Positions 16,092-24,901 of a stretch of 64,000 bases of DNA are shown one piece after another. The translations under genes and the position numbers were made by a program. The first letter of the stretch is position 1, and each line of letters starts with the position of its first letter. The DNA lies in the NCBI GenBank assembly GCA_021819135.1, contig JAKASE010000001.1, forward strand, positions 157,683 to 221,682. The letters run 5' to 3'. Source of the DNA: Thermoplasmata archaeon. Lineage in GTDB: Archaea; Thermoplasmatota; Thermoplasmata; Lutacidiplasmatales; UBA184. The notes beneath the pieces are model-generated. The model made no database searches. It saw only the letters and a program-made list of their open reading frames with translations, and was not told the origin of the DNA.

Positions 16092-17996
16092 TCAGGGTGG
16101 GTCCCCGCGGGGGGAATCCCCCGCCGTTCCGCCTCGCGGCGCCCGGGACCCATTGCCCGGTGGGGGCGGTGGCGGACGCCGTCGTGCCGTGAACAGGAGC
16201 ACCGGAAGGACCCCTGCCAGGACCACCACGCCCGCGACGGCGCCGGCGAGGACGTATCCCTCGAACGGTGTCAGCGTGGGCGGTGAGGGGGTCGGGGGGT
16301 TCATCACCGTGATCGTGATCGAGTTCGACGTCTGGACCCCGACGCTGTCCTCGACCGTCACCTCGATCGCGAACGTCCCGGTCACTCCGGGAAGGCAGGT
16401 GAGGGTGGCGGTGTCGTGGTTCGGGCACCCGGGCGGCAGCCCGGCGTAGCTGTAGAGGAACGGCGAGGTCCCTCCGGTGACATTCACGATCAGGTTGAGA
16501 CCCGAGCCGATATCGATCGTCGACGGCACCGCCTGGAAGAGGAGGATCGTGAGGTCCGCGTTGACCCGGAACGGTATCGTATCCGACCCGACCGCCCCCA
16601 GCGGCCCGGAGACCGTGCAGGTCGCCGAATACGTCCCGGCGTGGGAGAACGCGTGGGCGACCACCCGTCCCGAGGCATAGCCTCCGTCCGAGAAGTTCCA
16701 CGCGTACGAGGGCGACGTCACGGAAGTGGACGTCGTGCACGTGAACGCGCTCGGGAGTCCCGGGTCGCTCGCCGGGAGGACGGAGGCCACCACTACCCCG
16801 GCCGGGGCGAACGCCTCGTTCGAGACCACCGGCATCGGGTCCGGCGACGAGCGGACCCGGGTCCAGGCCACCGACCAGGTCGGGCAGGTGGCATTGCATA
16901 CCGCGCCGAGTCCATAGGCGACCAGCGGGCCGTTGGTGGCGTTGATCTGGGAGATGAACGGCACGTAGTTCACGCTCCCCACCTCGCTCGCGTTCGCCGC
17001 GCGCCAGGTGAGCCCGACCACGTGGAGGCTCTGGGCGAAGTCCGTGGGCGCGTTGACGACGGCGACGTGCTGGACCGGGATCCCGTCGGCCCCGCTGGTG
17101 AGGAGGCCGCCGGTCGAGTTCCCGTTGACCCCGGGTTCGAGCGCGTAGGCGTTCGGGAAGAACTGGCTGCCGGTGCGGATGCCGGTGGCCCCCGCGACAA
17201 AGAGGACGAGCGGACCGCCGGACCCGCTCGTCCGCGACTCGGCCTCGACCGTCAGCGTGGAGGAGTACGACGAAGGCAGGATATCCTCGACGGCCCCGGT
17301 CGCCGACGACGAGGCCACGGTGAGGCCATCCCGGACGGTGCCGACCCAGCTGCCGAGCGGTGACCAGTCCGCGGGCAACGACGTTCCCGAGAAGTTCGCA
17401 TAGGCATCGAAGACCCTCCAGCCGTTGTCGAACTCGGCATACGGGGTGCTCAGGAGGGGATTCTCCCCCATGTACCCGTTCTCCGACAGGTTGGTCGAGT
17501 TCTTGGGCCAGAACCAGAGCGAGACGTTCGTCGACCCGCTAGCGGGGATGGAGTTGAGGCGCAGCCAGAGGACCGTGTCCCACGAGGTGTTCGAGGCGCC
17601 CGACTCGATCCACCCGTAGATGGGCGTGCCGTTCGCGGTGTATTCCGCGATGCCGTTGCTCCAGTCCGTGTTGATGAGGGAAGCGTATTCGGAGCTGTTG
17701 ATCCCGATCGGCTGGTCGTAGGTCCCGGTCGCGTTGGTTCCTGGGTTCTGTATCGTGATGTTGAGCCCGCCGATCGCCCCCGGGTGAGCCACGGAGCTTC
17801 GGACGGTCCCCGGAGCCGACACCGACGCCGCCGGAAGGCCGGGGAGCCCCGCGGACCCGACGTCGGCCGCGTGGGGGACCGGCCCGGATGGGCCCCCCAA
17901 GGGCACCTGGAGGAGCGAGACCAGCACACAGGCCGCGATGGCGATCCCCCAGCCGACGGTCGAAGGGCCCGATCGCAGGGGGATGGACACGGCCAT
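16092..17996 (-). CDS. DUF2341/PKD-domain surface protein with C-terminal anchor
   Basis: 634 residues. An N-terminal signal helix (about 15-33) is followed by a DUF2341 domain (about 75-200, with TDWSNGIAEYTANGTPIYGWIE and SLWFWPKNSTNLS). A concanavalin-like region runs to about 390, then PKD-type repeats (FSDGGYASGRVVAHAFSHAG near 455 and VTGTFAIEVTVEDSVG near 565), a C-terminal TM helix (about 585-608) and an Arg/Pro tail. More than a dozen Asn-X-Ser/Thr sequons suggest heavy N-glycosylation. DUF2341 and PKD domains typify adhesins and S-layer-like proteins of Euryarchaeota. A TATA box at 18035-18041 lies about 40 nt upstream of the ATG. Confidence 0.85.
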   Translation of the reverse strand: MAVSIPLRSGPSTVGWGIAIAACVLVSLLQVPLGGPSGPVPHAADVGSAGLPGLPAASVSAPGTVRSSVAHPGAIGGLNITIQNPGTNATGTYDQPIGINSSEYASLINTDWSNGIAEYTANGTPIYGWIESGASNTSWDTVLWLRLNSIPASGSTNVSLWFWPKNSTNLSENGYMGENPLLSTPYAEFDNGWRVFDAYANFSGTSLPADWSPLGSWVGTVRDGLTVASSSATGAVEDILPSSYSSTLTVEAESRTSGSGGPLVLFVAGATGIRTGSQFFPNAYALEPGVNGNSTGGLLTSGADGIPVQHVAVVNAPTDFAQSLHVVGLTWRAANASEVGSVNYVPFISQINATNGPLVAYGLGAVCNATCPTWSVAWTRVRSSPDPMPVVSNEAFAPAGVVVASVLPASDPGLPSAFTCTTSTSVTSPSYAWNFSDGGYASGRVVAHAFSHAGTYSATCTVSGPLGAVGSDTIPFRVNADLTILLFQAVPSTIDIGSGLNLIVNVTGGTSPFLYSYAGLPPGCPNHDTATLTCLPGVTGTFAIEVTVEDSVGVQTSNSITITVMNPPTPSPPTLTPFEGYVLAGAVAGVVVLAGVLPVLLFTARRRPPPPPPGNGSRAPRGGTAGDSPRGDPP

Positions 17997-18032
17997 GGTT
18001 GACCCGAAGGGTCTCCACGATGCCTCGGACCT

Positions 18033-18043
18033 GTCTTATACCC
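18033..18043 (-). promoter_or_regulatory. promoter of the DUF2341/PKD surface-protein gene
   Basis: GTATAAG on the minus strand, about 40 nt upstream of ATG 17996, with GGAG in the short leader. Confidence 0.55.
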
Positions 18044-18093
18044 CCGGTAGGAGCCGGCAAATCGCGGAGGCGGGGTGGAACGCGACCCCGCCG

Positions 18094-18501
18094 CTAGGCG
18101 TGGTGTGCCTCCCGCAGCGTCCGTATGGGTCGGTCGTCGAAGTACACCTGCCACTCCTCCACGCGGCCGTCGCGAACGACCGCGCGCCAGGCCGCGTTCA
18201 TCGACCAGCGGGTCGCCGGGGCGTTCTCCCCACCGTCCGTCGCGGTGCCACTCGCGACGCCGAAGAGGCCGACCACCGGTCCGAGAGTAAGGTGGTCCCG
18301 GATCACGATGTGGAGATCGGGGAACCGACCGAAGAGGGCCGACCAGACCTCAGCCATCCGCTCCTTGCCCCGCACCTCCTGACCCAGATGGTCGATGTAC
18401 CGGATGTCCGGGGCCATCAGCTCGAGGAGCACCGTGACATCGTGGCGATTGATCTCGTTGACGAACCGCAGTGCCGTCCGATCCGGGTCCGACTCAACCA
18501 T
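18094..18501 (-). CDS. SnoaL-like / nuclear transport factor 2 superfamily protein
   Basis: 135 residues with an alpha+beta cone-fold pattern: RTALRFVNEINRHDVTVLLELM, IRYIDHLG, RGKERMAEVWSALFGRFPDLHI, and strands ending VEEWQVYFDD. This is typical of SnoaL-like polyketide-cyclase or ketosteroid-isomerase-like proteins. Function cannot be assigned; many are small-molecule isomerases or hydrolases. ATG 18501 is preferred to the upstream start at 18570, which would add a 23-residue extension without family counterpart. Confidence 0.75.
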   Translation of the reverse strand: MVESDPDRTALRFVNEINRHDVTVLLELMAPDIRYIDHLGQEVRGKERMAEVWSALFGRFPDLHIVIRDHLTLGPVVGLFGVASGTATDGGENAPATRWSMNAAWRAVVRDGRVEEWQVYFDDRPIRTLREAHHA

Positions 18502-18757
18502 CGGGAGGACCGCCGCCCACGCCGTGACACCGGGGCTCGCCCACCGGCATGCGGTTCCGGGATAAGCCACTCTCGTCGGGGGAACCGGGCCGCCGCGGTC
18601 CTTCCCCCGGCCCGCGCGAGTGGAGAGACGGTGCTCCGTCTTCCGCTCCTCGCCCGATACCCCTCGGAGAGCCCGTTCGTCAATCCGTTCTTACTCCCGG
18701 TCTAAGTACTGTAAATCCCGGGTACCCCCCCGGCGGGCGAAAGTCCGCAGGGACTCC

Positions 18758-19225
18758 ATGGCCTCGGCGGTCATCGTCTACGACTCGTGGTACGGGTGCA
18801 CCAAGGCGGTCGCCGACGAGATCGCCCGCGGGCTCTCCGGTGAGGGACGGATCCCGACGGTGGTCGCCCACGTCAAGGATACCTCCCCCGAGCAGCTCTT
18901 GCGGCACGACGTGATCGTGATCGGTTCCCCCTGCCACTTCGGCGCCCCCACGCCCCGGATCCGGGACCTCCTGCAGAAGATGCGTACGCTCGATCTCCGG
19001 GGGAAGCGGCTCGCGTTCTTCGACACCTGTTTCTCCTCCGATCGGGGCCGGGTGACCGCGCGCATGGAGACCATGCTGCGCAACCGGAACCCGTTCGTCT
19101 CGCCGCCGTTCCTCGGCCTCTCGGTCATGGTGGAGGAGACGCGGGGACCGGTCGCCCCGGGCGAGATGGGGAAGGCGCGCGATCTCGGGCGCACGATTCG
19201 CACCTCGCTGCTCCTGTCCCCCTAG
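18758..19225 (+). CDS. flavodoxin-family protein
   Basis: 155 residues. The FMN phosphate loop is YDSWYGCTKAVADEI (T/S-x-T/S-G-x-T-like, with GCT), followed by VIVIGSPCHFGAPTPRIRDLL and LAFFDTCFSSDRG, the usual flavodoxin strand-loop order. It likely acts as an FMN-binding electron carrier or small oxidoreductase. ATG 18758 begins the first strand. A TATA-like TACTGTAAATC lies near 18710. It is upstream of the convergent DUF1028-msrB pair, so a reducing role for sulfoxide repair is conceivable but unproven. Confidence 0.85.
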   Translation: MASAVIVYDSWYGCTKAVADEIARGLSGEGRIPTVVAHVKDTSPEQLLRHDVIVIGSPCHFGAPTPRIRDLLQKMRTLDLRGKRLAFFDTCFSSDRGRVTARMETMLRNRNPFVSPPFLGLSVMVEETRGPVAPGEMGKARDLGRTIRTSLLLSP

Positions 19226-19299
19226 CCCGATCGACCCGAACTGGCGTGTCGGCGACCCGGACCCGGTCGCACCGGGGCCCGAGCGCGGGTGCCCCGCGA

Positions 19300-20016
19300 T
19301 CAGGCCCGCCGCTTCGCGTTCCGACGAGGCGCGCGACGGCGGCGGGCGACGTACCGCGCCAGGAAGCGCCGGGTCTCCCCCTCCTCCCGTCGCAGGATCC
19401 GGCCGAGCTCGGCGACCGGCCGCTCATGCTGGTCGACCCGAAGATCGACCCACCGGTCCCCCCAGGCCGGATCGAACCGCGCCTCCCGGTGGACGACCAG
19501 GATCGCCGCCGACTCCATCCCTCGGCGGTCCCCGCCGGCGCGTTCCCCTGCGACCAACGCTCGGAAGAGCCGGTTCGCGAGCGTCCCCTTCGCCCGCTCG
19601 AACTCGCGGGCCATCGCCGGGACCACGCGCTCGTTCGCGAGCAGGTTCCCCTGGCACGCAAAGCCGTCGCCGGTCACCTGGCCGGCCCAGTCGTGGCACT
19701 TCGCGCCGGTCCACGCCGCCGCGTCGCCGCGACGGTCGACGACCCCGAGCTGGCGGGTGTCGCGTCCGGGATCGGTCCGCGTGAGGCGGCGAACGACCTC
19801 GTCGGCGGACCGACCCCGTCGCAATGCCTCGAGGCCGAGGGGACCGTAGCGGACGTTCGACTGGGCTTGGGTCGCGAGCGCCCCCACCCGCCACTCCGCC
19901 CAGGGGACCACGGCCCCCACGGCCATCGGCTTCGTGGCGACCACGACCCCCCAGTACTGGCGCTCGTCGTCCGTGGCGACCAGCGAGAACGTCCCCCCCG
20001 CACCGCGACCGTACAT
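19300..20016 (-). CDS. DUF1028 family protein (Ntn-hydrolase-like)
   Basis: 238 residues. The N-terminal TFSLVATDDERQYWGVVVAT, AVGAVVPWAEWRVGALATQA and later CQGNLLANERVV plus GGDRRGMESAAILVV are the conserved blocks of DUF1028, a family with an Ntn-hydrolase-like fold that often accompanies peptidase genes. The usual Lys/Arg-rich tail is extended here. The start is 10 nt behind msrB and preceded by CCGAGGG, so the gene is second in an msrB operon. Biochemical activity is not established for the family. Confidence 0.85.
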   Translation of the reverse strand: MYGRGAGGTFSLVATDDERQYWGVVVATKPMAVGAVVPWAEWRVGALATQAQSNVRYGPLGLEALRRGRSADEVVRRLTRTDPGRDTRQLGVVDRRGDAAAWTGAKCHDWAGQVTGDGFACQGNLLANERVVPAMAREFERAKGTLANRLFRALVAGERAGGDRRGMESAAILVVHREARFDPAWGDRWVDLRVDQHERPVAELGRILRREEGETRRFLARYVARRRRAPRRNAKRRA

Positions 20017-20026
20017 CGGCCCTCGG

Positions 20027-20407
20027 CTACGGCTCCGGGGTGAAGACGAGGGAGAGCGAGTTCACGCAGTGCCGGATGTCCTTCGGGGTGAACCCTTCGC
20101 CCTCGAAGACGTGGCCGAGATGCGCGCCGCAGGCTTCGCACCGGATCTCCGTGCGGAGGCCATCGGGATCCGGGACCCGGCGGACCGAACCCGGCACCTC
20201 CTCGTCGAAGCTCGGCCAGCCGCACCCCGCGTCGAACTTGGTCTCCGACCGGTACAACAGGGCGCCGCAGCGTTTGCAGGAGTACGCGCCCCGGGCGAAG
20301 GTCGCCTCGTACTCTCCCGAGAACGGCGCCTCGGTGCCCTTGCGGACGATCACCCGCTCCTCGGCGGGCGTGAGCTTCCTCCAGGCGGCCGGAGGCCCCG
20401 TCGACAC
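20027..20407 (-). CDS. msrB: peptide-methionine (R)-S-oxide reductase MsrB
   Basis: 126 residues. Zinc-binding CxxC pairs are at Cys44/47 and Cys90/93, a GCGWPSF motif holds the candidate resolving Cys62, and the catalytic Cys114 lies in RHCVNSLSL. It reduces the R epimer of methionine sulfoxide in proteins and complements MsrA at 1626-2201. The GTG start lies 24 nt from a TATA-like GTAAAGAG (20428-20435 on the complement), so the mRNA is probably leaderless. It leads a two-gene unit with DUF1028. Confidence 0.95.
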   Translation of the reverse strand: MSTGPPAAWRKLTPAEERVIVRKGTEAPFSGEYEATFARGAYSCKRCGALLYRSETKFDAGCGWPSFDEEVPGSVRRVPDPDGLRTEIRCEACGAHLGHVFEGEGFTPKDIRHCVNSLSLVFTPEP

Positions 20408-20426
20408 GACCGGGCATCCCGCCTTG

Positions 20427-20545
20427 GCTCTTTACCCCTGCCCGCTCCGACCCCGCGGGCGGACGCTCCGGGCTCCCCCATCCGCGATCGCCGGTTCCGT
20501 GCGAGGCCGTAGCATGTAGCGACGCGGTCCACGCGTGATTTATCC
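20427..20545. promoter_or_regulatory. divergent promoters between msrB-DUF1028 and the GltD-like gene
   Basis: On the minus strand GTAAAGAG (20428-20435) lies 24 nt from the msrB GTG. On the plus strand ATTTATC (20538-20544) lies about 58 nt before the GltD-like ATG, implying a leader with GAGG near position 20585. Confidence 0.5.
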
Positions 20546-20595
20546 GTCCGGGGCGATTGGTTTGAGTAGCTCCAGAGGTACCAAGAGGCCACACC

Positions 20596-22029
20596 ATGAC
20601 CGATGCCGAGTCCCGATACGAGCGCATCGAGATCCCCGAAGAACACCCGGAGGACCGGGTGAACGATTTCCGCGAGGTCCTGCACTCCTACACGCGCGAA
20701 GAGGCGATGCTGGAAGCGCAGCGGTGCCTCCAGTGCGCGCTCCCGTTCTGCGTCGAGGCGTGCCCGATCACGCAGGACTGCCGCGGGTACATCGGACTGG
20801 TCGCGCACGGGCAGTTCGATGCGGCGGCCCGGCTGACGCTGAGGGAGAACCCGCTCGCGACGACGCTGTGCAAGGTCTGCTACCACTACTGCGAGGACGC
20901 GTGCATCATGCGGGGTCGCGGCGTCCCGATCGCGATCCGCCACATCAAACGGGCCGCCCTCGAGCACGGGAACTCGAACCTCGAGTACCGCCACAGCGCC
21001 CCGAAACACGAGCGGATCGCGATCATCGGGGCCGGGCCCGCGGGCATCATGGCCGCCTGGGAGCTCTGCCTGCGCGGATACTCGGTCACGATCTTCGAGA
21101 AGCAGTCGGCGGTCGGCGGGCAGGCGGGGGCGATCCCGCACTACCGGATGCCCCACCACGAGCTGCTGATCGACCTGCAGCGGTTCCGGGACTTCGACCT
21201 CACGTTCTCCGAGGGGAAGACCGCCGGGGTCGACTACACTCCCGAGAGCCTCCTTGCCGAAGGGTACCGGGCGGTCTTCGTCGCGATCGGCGCGTCGAAG
21301 GCGAGCTACCCCGGCATACCGGGCGAGAACCTTCCCTGCGTCCTCCCGGCCCTCGACTTCCTCTACGACGTGAACCAGGGCCGGCCCGTGGTCCTTGGGA
21401 AGAGGATCGTCGTGATCGGGGGCGGGGACGTCGCGGTGGACGCGGTGCGGACCGCCCGCCGGATCTCTCCGGGCGCCGAGGTCACCATGGCCTATCGACG
21501 GACCCGGGGCGAGTCCCCCGCCGGCGAGGAGGAGCTTCGGGAGACGGAGCCGGAGGGGATCGCGTTCCGCTGGCTTCTCTCTCCCCTCAAGGTCCTCGGC
21601 ACCGACCGCGTCGAGGGAGTGGTCTTCCAGGAGATGGAGTTGAGCGCTCCCGATGCCTCCGGACGGCGGGCGGTCCGGCCCGTCGAGGGGCGGACCGTCA
21701 CCCTCGGGTGCGACACGGTCATCATGGCGATCGGCGAGAAGGCCGACCTCACCGGCTTCCGGCCGGAGCTCGGGCTCAAGATCGGGAACAAGGGCTGGCC
21801 CGAGGGGCGGCCCGCGGACTACATGACCGCGGTGGAGGGGATCTTCGCCGCGGGGGGTCGGTCGGTCGTGCACGCGATGGCCGCGGGGACCCGGGCCGCC
21901 GATGCGATCGACGCCTATCTGGCCCGGAAGGCGGGCCGTCCGGCCACCCCCAAGCCCGACCCGTACGGTGAGGGGGCCAGCCCACCTCAGGTACCGGACG
22001 GCTACTCCTCCCCCGTCTGGAAGCCGTAG
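20596..22029 (+). CDS. NAD(P)-dependent FeS flavoprotein, GltD-like (glutamate synthase small-subunit family)
   Basis: 477 residues. The N-terminal dihydroprymidine-dehydrogenase-type domain binds two [4Fe-4S] clusters: CLQCALPFCVEACPIT (about 42-57) and CKVCYHYCEDAC (about 95-106). An FAD Rossmann motif AIIGAGPAGIMAAWEL lies near 140, and an NADPH site GGGDVAVDAVRTAR near 275. The C-terminal GIFAAGGRSV holds the FAD GD-type motif in altered form. No large glutamate synthase subunit is adjacent, so it may serve as NADPH:ferredoxin-type or sulfide-dehydrogenase-like reductase. Its promoter TATA is at 20538-20544. Confidence 0.88.
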   Translation: MTDAESRYERIEIPEEHPEDRVNDFREVLHSYTREEAMLEAQRCLQCALPFCVEACPITQDCRGYIGLVAHGQFDAAARLTLRENPLATTLCKVCYHYCEDACIMRGRGVPIAIRHIKRAALEHGNSNLEYRHSAPKHERIAIIGAGPAGIMAAWELCLRGYSVTIFEKQSAVGGQAGAIPHYRMPHHELLIDLQRFRDFDLTFSEGKTAGVDYTPESLLAEGYRAVFVAIGASKASYPGIPGENLPCVLPALDFLYDVNQGRPVVLGKRIVVIGGGDVAVDAVRTARRISPGAEVTMAYRRTRGESPAGEEELRETEPEGIAFRWLLSPLKVLGTDRVEGVVFQEMELSAPDASGRRAVRPVEGRTVTLGCDTVIMAIGEKADLTGFRPELGLKIGNKGWPEGRPADYMTAVEGIFAAGGRSVVHAMAAGTRAADAIDAYLARKAGRPATPKPDPYGEGASPPQVPDGYSSPVWKP

Positions 22030-22171
22030 GCGTCCCGATCTCTGAGCTGCCCGCGGGTTGTGCGCCTTGGAAAGCGATCCGGTCCGGAAGAAGGTCAAGG
22101 TCGATGCACCCCGGTGATATAGACCCCTTTCTGCTCCGCACCGCGGCCACGGGGCAGGTGCTCGGGAGCGG

Positions 22172-22762
22172 ATGATGGGACCAGCGACCGCGAGTTGGTG
22201 GGCGGAACATGCCGGGGGCCTCAAGACCGTCTTTCGGCTCTTGCTCGGCGTCGTCTGGCTCGTGGACGGGGTGCTGAAGTTCACCTCCGGATTCGTCGAC
22301 GGTTTCCCCGGGGCCGTGCAGTTGGCTCAGTCCAACGCCCCCAGCTGGCTATCGGGCTGGTTCTCGTTCTGGTCGACCCAGGCGAGCGCGAACCCGTCTC
22401 TGATCGTCTACACGGTCGGCACGCTCGAGCTCCTCCTCGGGATCGCGCTGATCCTCGGCCTCATGCGCAAGGTCGCCTACGCCGGCGGGGTCGTCCTCAG
22501 CCTGCTCATCTGGGCGGTCCCCGAGGGGTTTGGCGGACCGTACCAGACCGGGGCGGGGGGCACGGACGTCGGGACCGGGATCATCTACGCGATCGCCTTC
22601 CTCGGGCTGATCGTCATCAACGCGACGTACGGGACGAGCCGGTGGAGCCTCGACGGCCTGATCGAGAAGCGGTTCCCCGGCTGGGCCCGGGTCGCCGAGT
22701 TCTCCGGAGGGGGTCCGGGGGCCTCCGGGTCGTCGGCGAGCGCGAAGGCCCCGTCCCACTGA
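22172..22762 (+). CDS. DoxX/DoxD-like membrane protein
   Basis: 196 residues with four TM helices (about 15-35, 75-98, 103-122 and 132-152). The N-terminal FRLLLGVVWLVDGVLKFTSGF and GTLELLLGIALILGLMRK match the DoxX/DoxD superfamily. In acidophilic archaea DoxD is part of thiosulfate:quinone oxidoreductase. Here no DoxA-like partner is next to it, so the role is only inferred as redox- or quinone-linked. A TATA-like GTGATATAG lies at 22114-22122; ATG 22172 or 22175 follows a GGGAG site. Confidence 0.8.
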   Translation: MMGPATASWWAEHAGGLKTVFRLLLGVVWLVDGVLKFTSGFVDGFPGAVQLAQSNAPSWLSGWFSFWSTQASANPSLIVYTVGTLELLLGIALILGLMRKVAYAGGVVLSLLIWAVPEGFGGPYQTGAGGTDVGTGIIYAIAFLGLIVINATYGTSRWSLDGLIEKRFPGWARVAEFSGGGPGASGSSASAKAPSH

Positions 22763-22810
22763 GCGCTCTCGGTCGGCCCCGGGGGGCCGGCCCGTTCGGG
22801 GCGGCCGGGA

Positions 22811-24433
22811 TCAGTGGGCGAGGAACGGGCGCCGCCAGTCGTCGGGCAGCACCGCGGTCTCCTTGATGTTCCGCGGGGTCAGCCACCGCAGGAGATTGAC
22901 GATCGACCCGGCCTTGTCGTTCGTGCCCGATCGTCGGGCGCCGCCGAACGGCTGTCGGCCGACGATCGCTCCCGTCGGCTTGTCGTTGATGTAGAAGTTC
23001 CCGGCGCTCCAGCGTAGGGCACGCTCGGCGGCAGCGACCGCGTCGCGGTCCTGGGCGAAAATCGACCCCGTGAGCGCGTACGGGGACGTGCGGTCGCAGA
23101 GGCGCAGCGTCTCCTCGAACTTCGCGTCCGGGTAGACGTACACCGTGAGGATCGGTCCGAAGATCTCCTCCGACATGAGGATCCCCTGAGGGTCCGTCGT
23201 GCGGACGACCGTCGGCCGGACGAACCAGCCCTGGGAGCGGTCGACTTCGCCCCCCACCACCACCTCGTAGTGCTCGGGATCCTCCCGCGCGCGGGCGAGG
23301 TACCCACCGATGTTCGTGAACGATCCTTCATCGATCACCGCTCCCATCCAGTGGCCGAGATCGTCCACCGGCCCGACGGGCAACCGGGGCACCTCCTCGC
23401 GCAGGATCCGGGCGACCTCGGGCCACCGGCTCTCGGGGATGTACGCCCGGGAACAGGCCGAGCACTTCTGTCCCTGGTACTCGAACGCGCCCCGGATCAG
23501 GTTGATCGCCGTGCCGCGGACGTCGGCGGAGGGATGCATGAAGATGAAGTCCTTCCCGCCGGTCTCTCCCACGATCCGGGGGAAGTTGCGGTACCGCTCG
23601 ACGTTCTGCCCCACGCGCTTCCAGATCTGGACCAGCGACGCGTAGCTTCCCGTGAAGTGGATGCCGGCGAGCGCCGGGTGGTCGAGCAACACTGTCGCGT
23701 CGCGGCTCGAGAACGGCACGAAGTTCACGACGCCCGCCGGGAGGCCTGCCTCCTGGAGCACTCGGAAGATCTCGTAGTTCGCCGCGATGACCGCACGGGC
23801 CGGCTTCCAGATCGTGACGTTCCCCACGATCGCCGGGGCGGTGGGGAGGTTCCCCCCGATCGAGTAGAAGTTGAACGGCGGGATCGCGAGGACGAACCCC
23901 TCGAGCGGCCGCCAGTCGAACCGGTTCGCCTCGCCCGGGTACTGGTCGGGCTGCATGTCGTAGATCTGGCGTGCGAAGAACGCGTTGAAGTTCCAGAAGT
24001 CGACCAGCTCGGCCAGGTCGATCTCGGCCTCGTAGGGGTTCTTCGACTGATTGAGCATGATCGCGGCGATGTTCCGTAGTCGGCGCGGCCCCGCGAGGAG
24101 GGTCGCCGCCTTCTGGAAGATCGCGATGCGGGAGGCCCAGTCCCGGTTCGCCCAGGCGTCGTGGGCCGCGAGCGCGCTCTCGGCACCCGCGGCGAGCTCC
24201 GCGGGTCCGGCGACGTGCGCCTTCGCGAGGACGACCGAACGGTCGTGGGGCGATACGACGTCGACCGTCTCCGCGCCGCGAACCTCCCGGCCGCCGATCA
24301 CGAGCGGAATGTCGAGGGGGCTTCGCTTCGCTCGCTCGATCTCGGCTTGGAGCGCCCGACGTTCGGCGGAATCCGGCAGGTACTGGCGGATCGAGTTGAC
24401 ATCGTTGACCGGATGGTCGATCTTCGCGATCAT
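22811..24433 (-). CDS. pruA: L-glutamate gamma-semialdehyde (1-pyrroline-5-carboxylate) dehydrogenase
   Basis: 540 residues, the size of the long P5CDH subfamily. It oxidises glutamate semialdehyde to glutamate with NAD+ in proline catabolism. Visible motifs: PPFNFYSIGGNLPTAP, GNVTIWKPA, the Glu-containing VGETGGKDF, the catalytic-Cys block GQKCSACSRAYIP, and EEIFGPILTVYVYPD. The C-terminal FGGARRSGTNDKAGS is characteristic of P5CDH. ATG 24433 gives the standard N-terminus; upstream frame residues lack homology. No proline dehydrogenase gene is adjacent. Confidence 0.93.
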   Translation of the reverse strand: MIAKIDHPVNDVNSIRQYLPDSAERRALQAEIERAKRSPLDIPLVIGGREVRGAETVDVVSPHDRSVVLAKAHVAGPAELAAGAESALAAHDAWANRDWASRIAIFQKAATLLAGPRRLRNIAAIMLNQSKNPYEAEIDLAELVDFWNFNAFFARQIYDMQPDQYPGEANRFDWRPLEGFVLAIPPFNFYSIGGNLPTAPAIVGNVTIWKPARAVIAANYEIFRVLQEAGLPAGVVNFVPFSSRDATVLLDHPALAGIHFTGSYASLVQIWKRVGQNVERYRNFPRIVGETGGKDFIFMHPSADVRGTAINLIRGAFEYQGQKCSACSRAYIPESRWPEVARILREEVPRLPVGPVDDLGHWMGAVIDEGSFTNIGGYLARAREDPEHYEVVVGGEVDRSQGWFVRPTVVRTTDPQGILMSEEIFGPILTVYVYPDAKFEETLRLCDRTSPYALTGSIFAQDRDAVAAAERALRWSAGNFYINDKPTGAIVGRQPFGGARRSGTNDKAGSIVNLLRWLTPRNIKETAVLPDDWRRPFLAH

Positions 24434-24901
24434 GGGACCGTCGACCGGGGAGGGGCTCGTAACGCTTTCGCGCGCCCGTGAGGAAGTCGCTCGCGGGGAG
24501 CGCTCCTGCGACGAGATCCCGGAGCGGAGACGAGGGCATCCCGCCAGTCCCGATCGTCGGGACCGATCCCCCGGGCGCTGCCGGTATGAAGAGGGGGCGG
24601 GGTGGGCGGGCTCCCAGGGTATCCCTCCGCCAGCCCCCCGCCCGGCCGCTCGGAGCGCGGTCGGATACGGAGGAACATCGCGCCAGAGAGGAACTCGGGT
24701 TGACGCATGCGTCCCCCCGTCCCAAGAGGTATCACCCTTGAGATACCCCGGAAAGCCTCGATCCAGTAACACGGCTCGCGGGAGCCCATTTATCAACGGC
24801 CGGTCGGTTCGCTGGCCGATGATCGCTCCCGTCCCGGGACGAACCCTCCACCCACCGGTGGAACGCCCGGAGACGAGGACACGATCGGATGGAGGCGAGG
24901 T
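24434..24901. other. non-coding stretch upstream of the ABC transporter genes
   Basis: It contains a perfect hairpin GTCCCGA-TCG-TCGGGAC (24547-24563), an inverted repeat GGTATC-ACCCTTGA-GATACC near 24727-24746, and the TATA-like TTTATC (24789-24794) that probably drives the ABC genes. A possible 28-codon leader frame starts at ATG 24819 and ends in TGA overlapping the GTG of the ATPase gene. No protein gene is recognised. Confidence 0.5.

Noticed and set aside
24547-24563. Perfect GTCCCGA-TCG-TCGGGAC hairpin as terminator
   Set aside because: Archaeal termination is not hairpin-dependent and no T-rich tract follows; kept only as part of the intergenic description.
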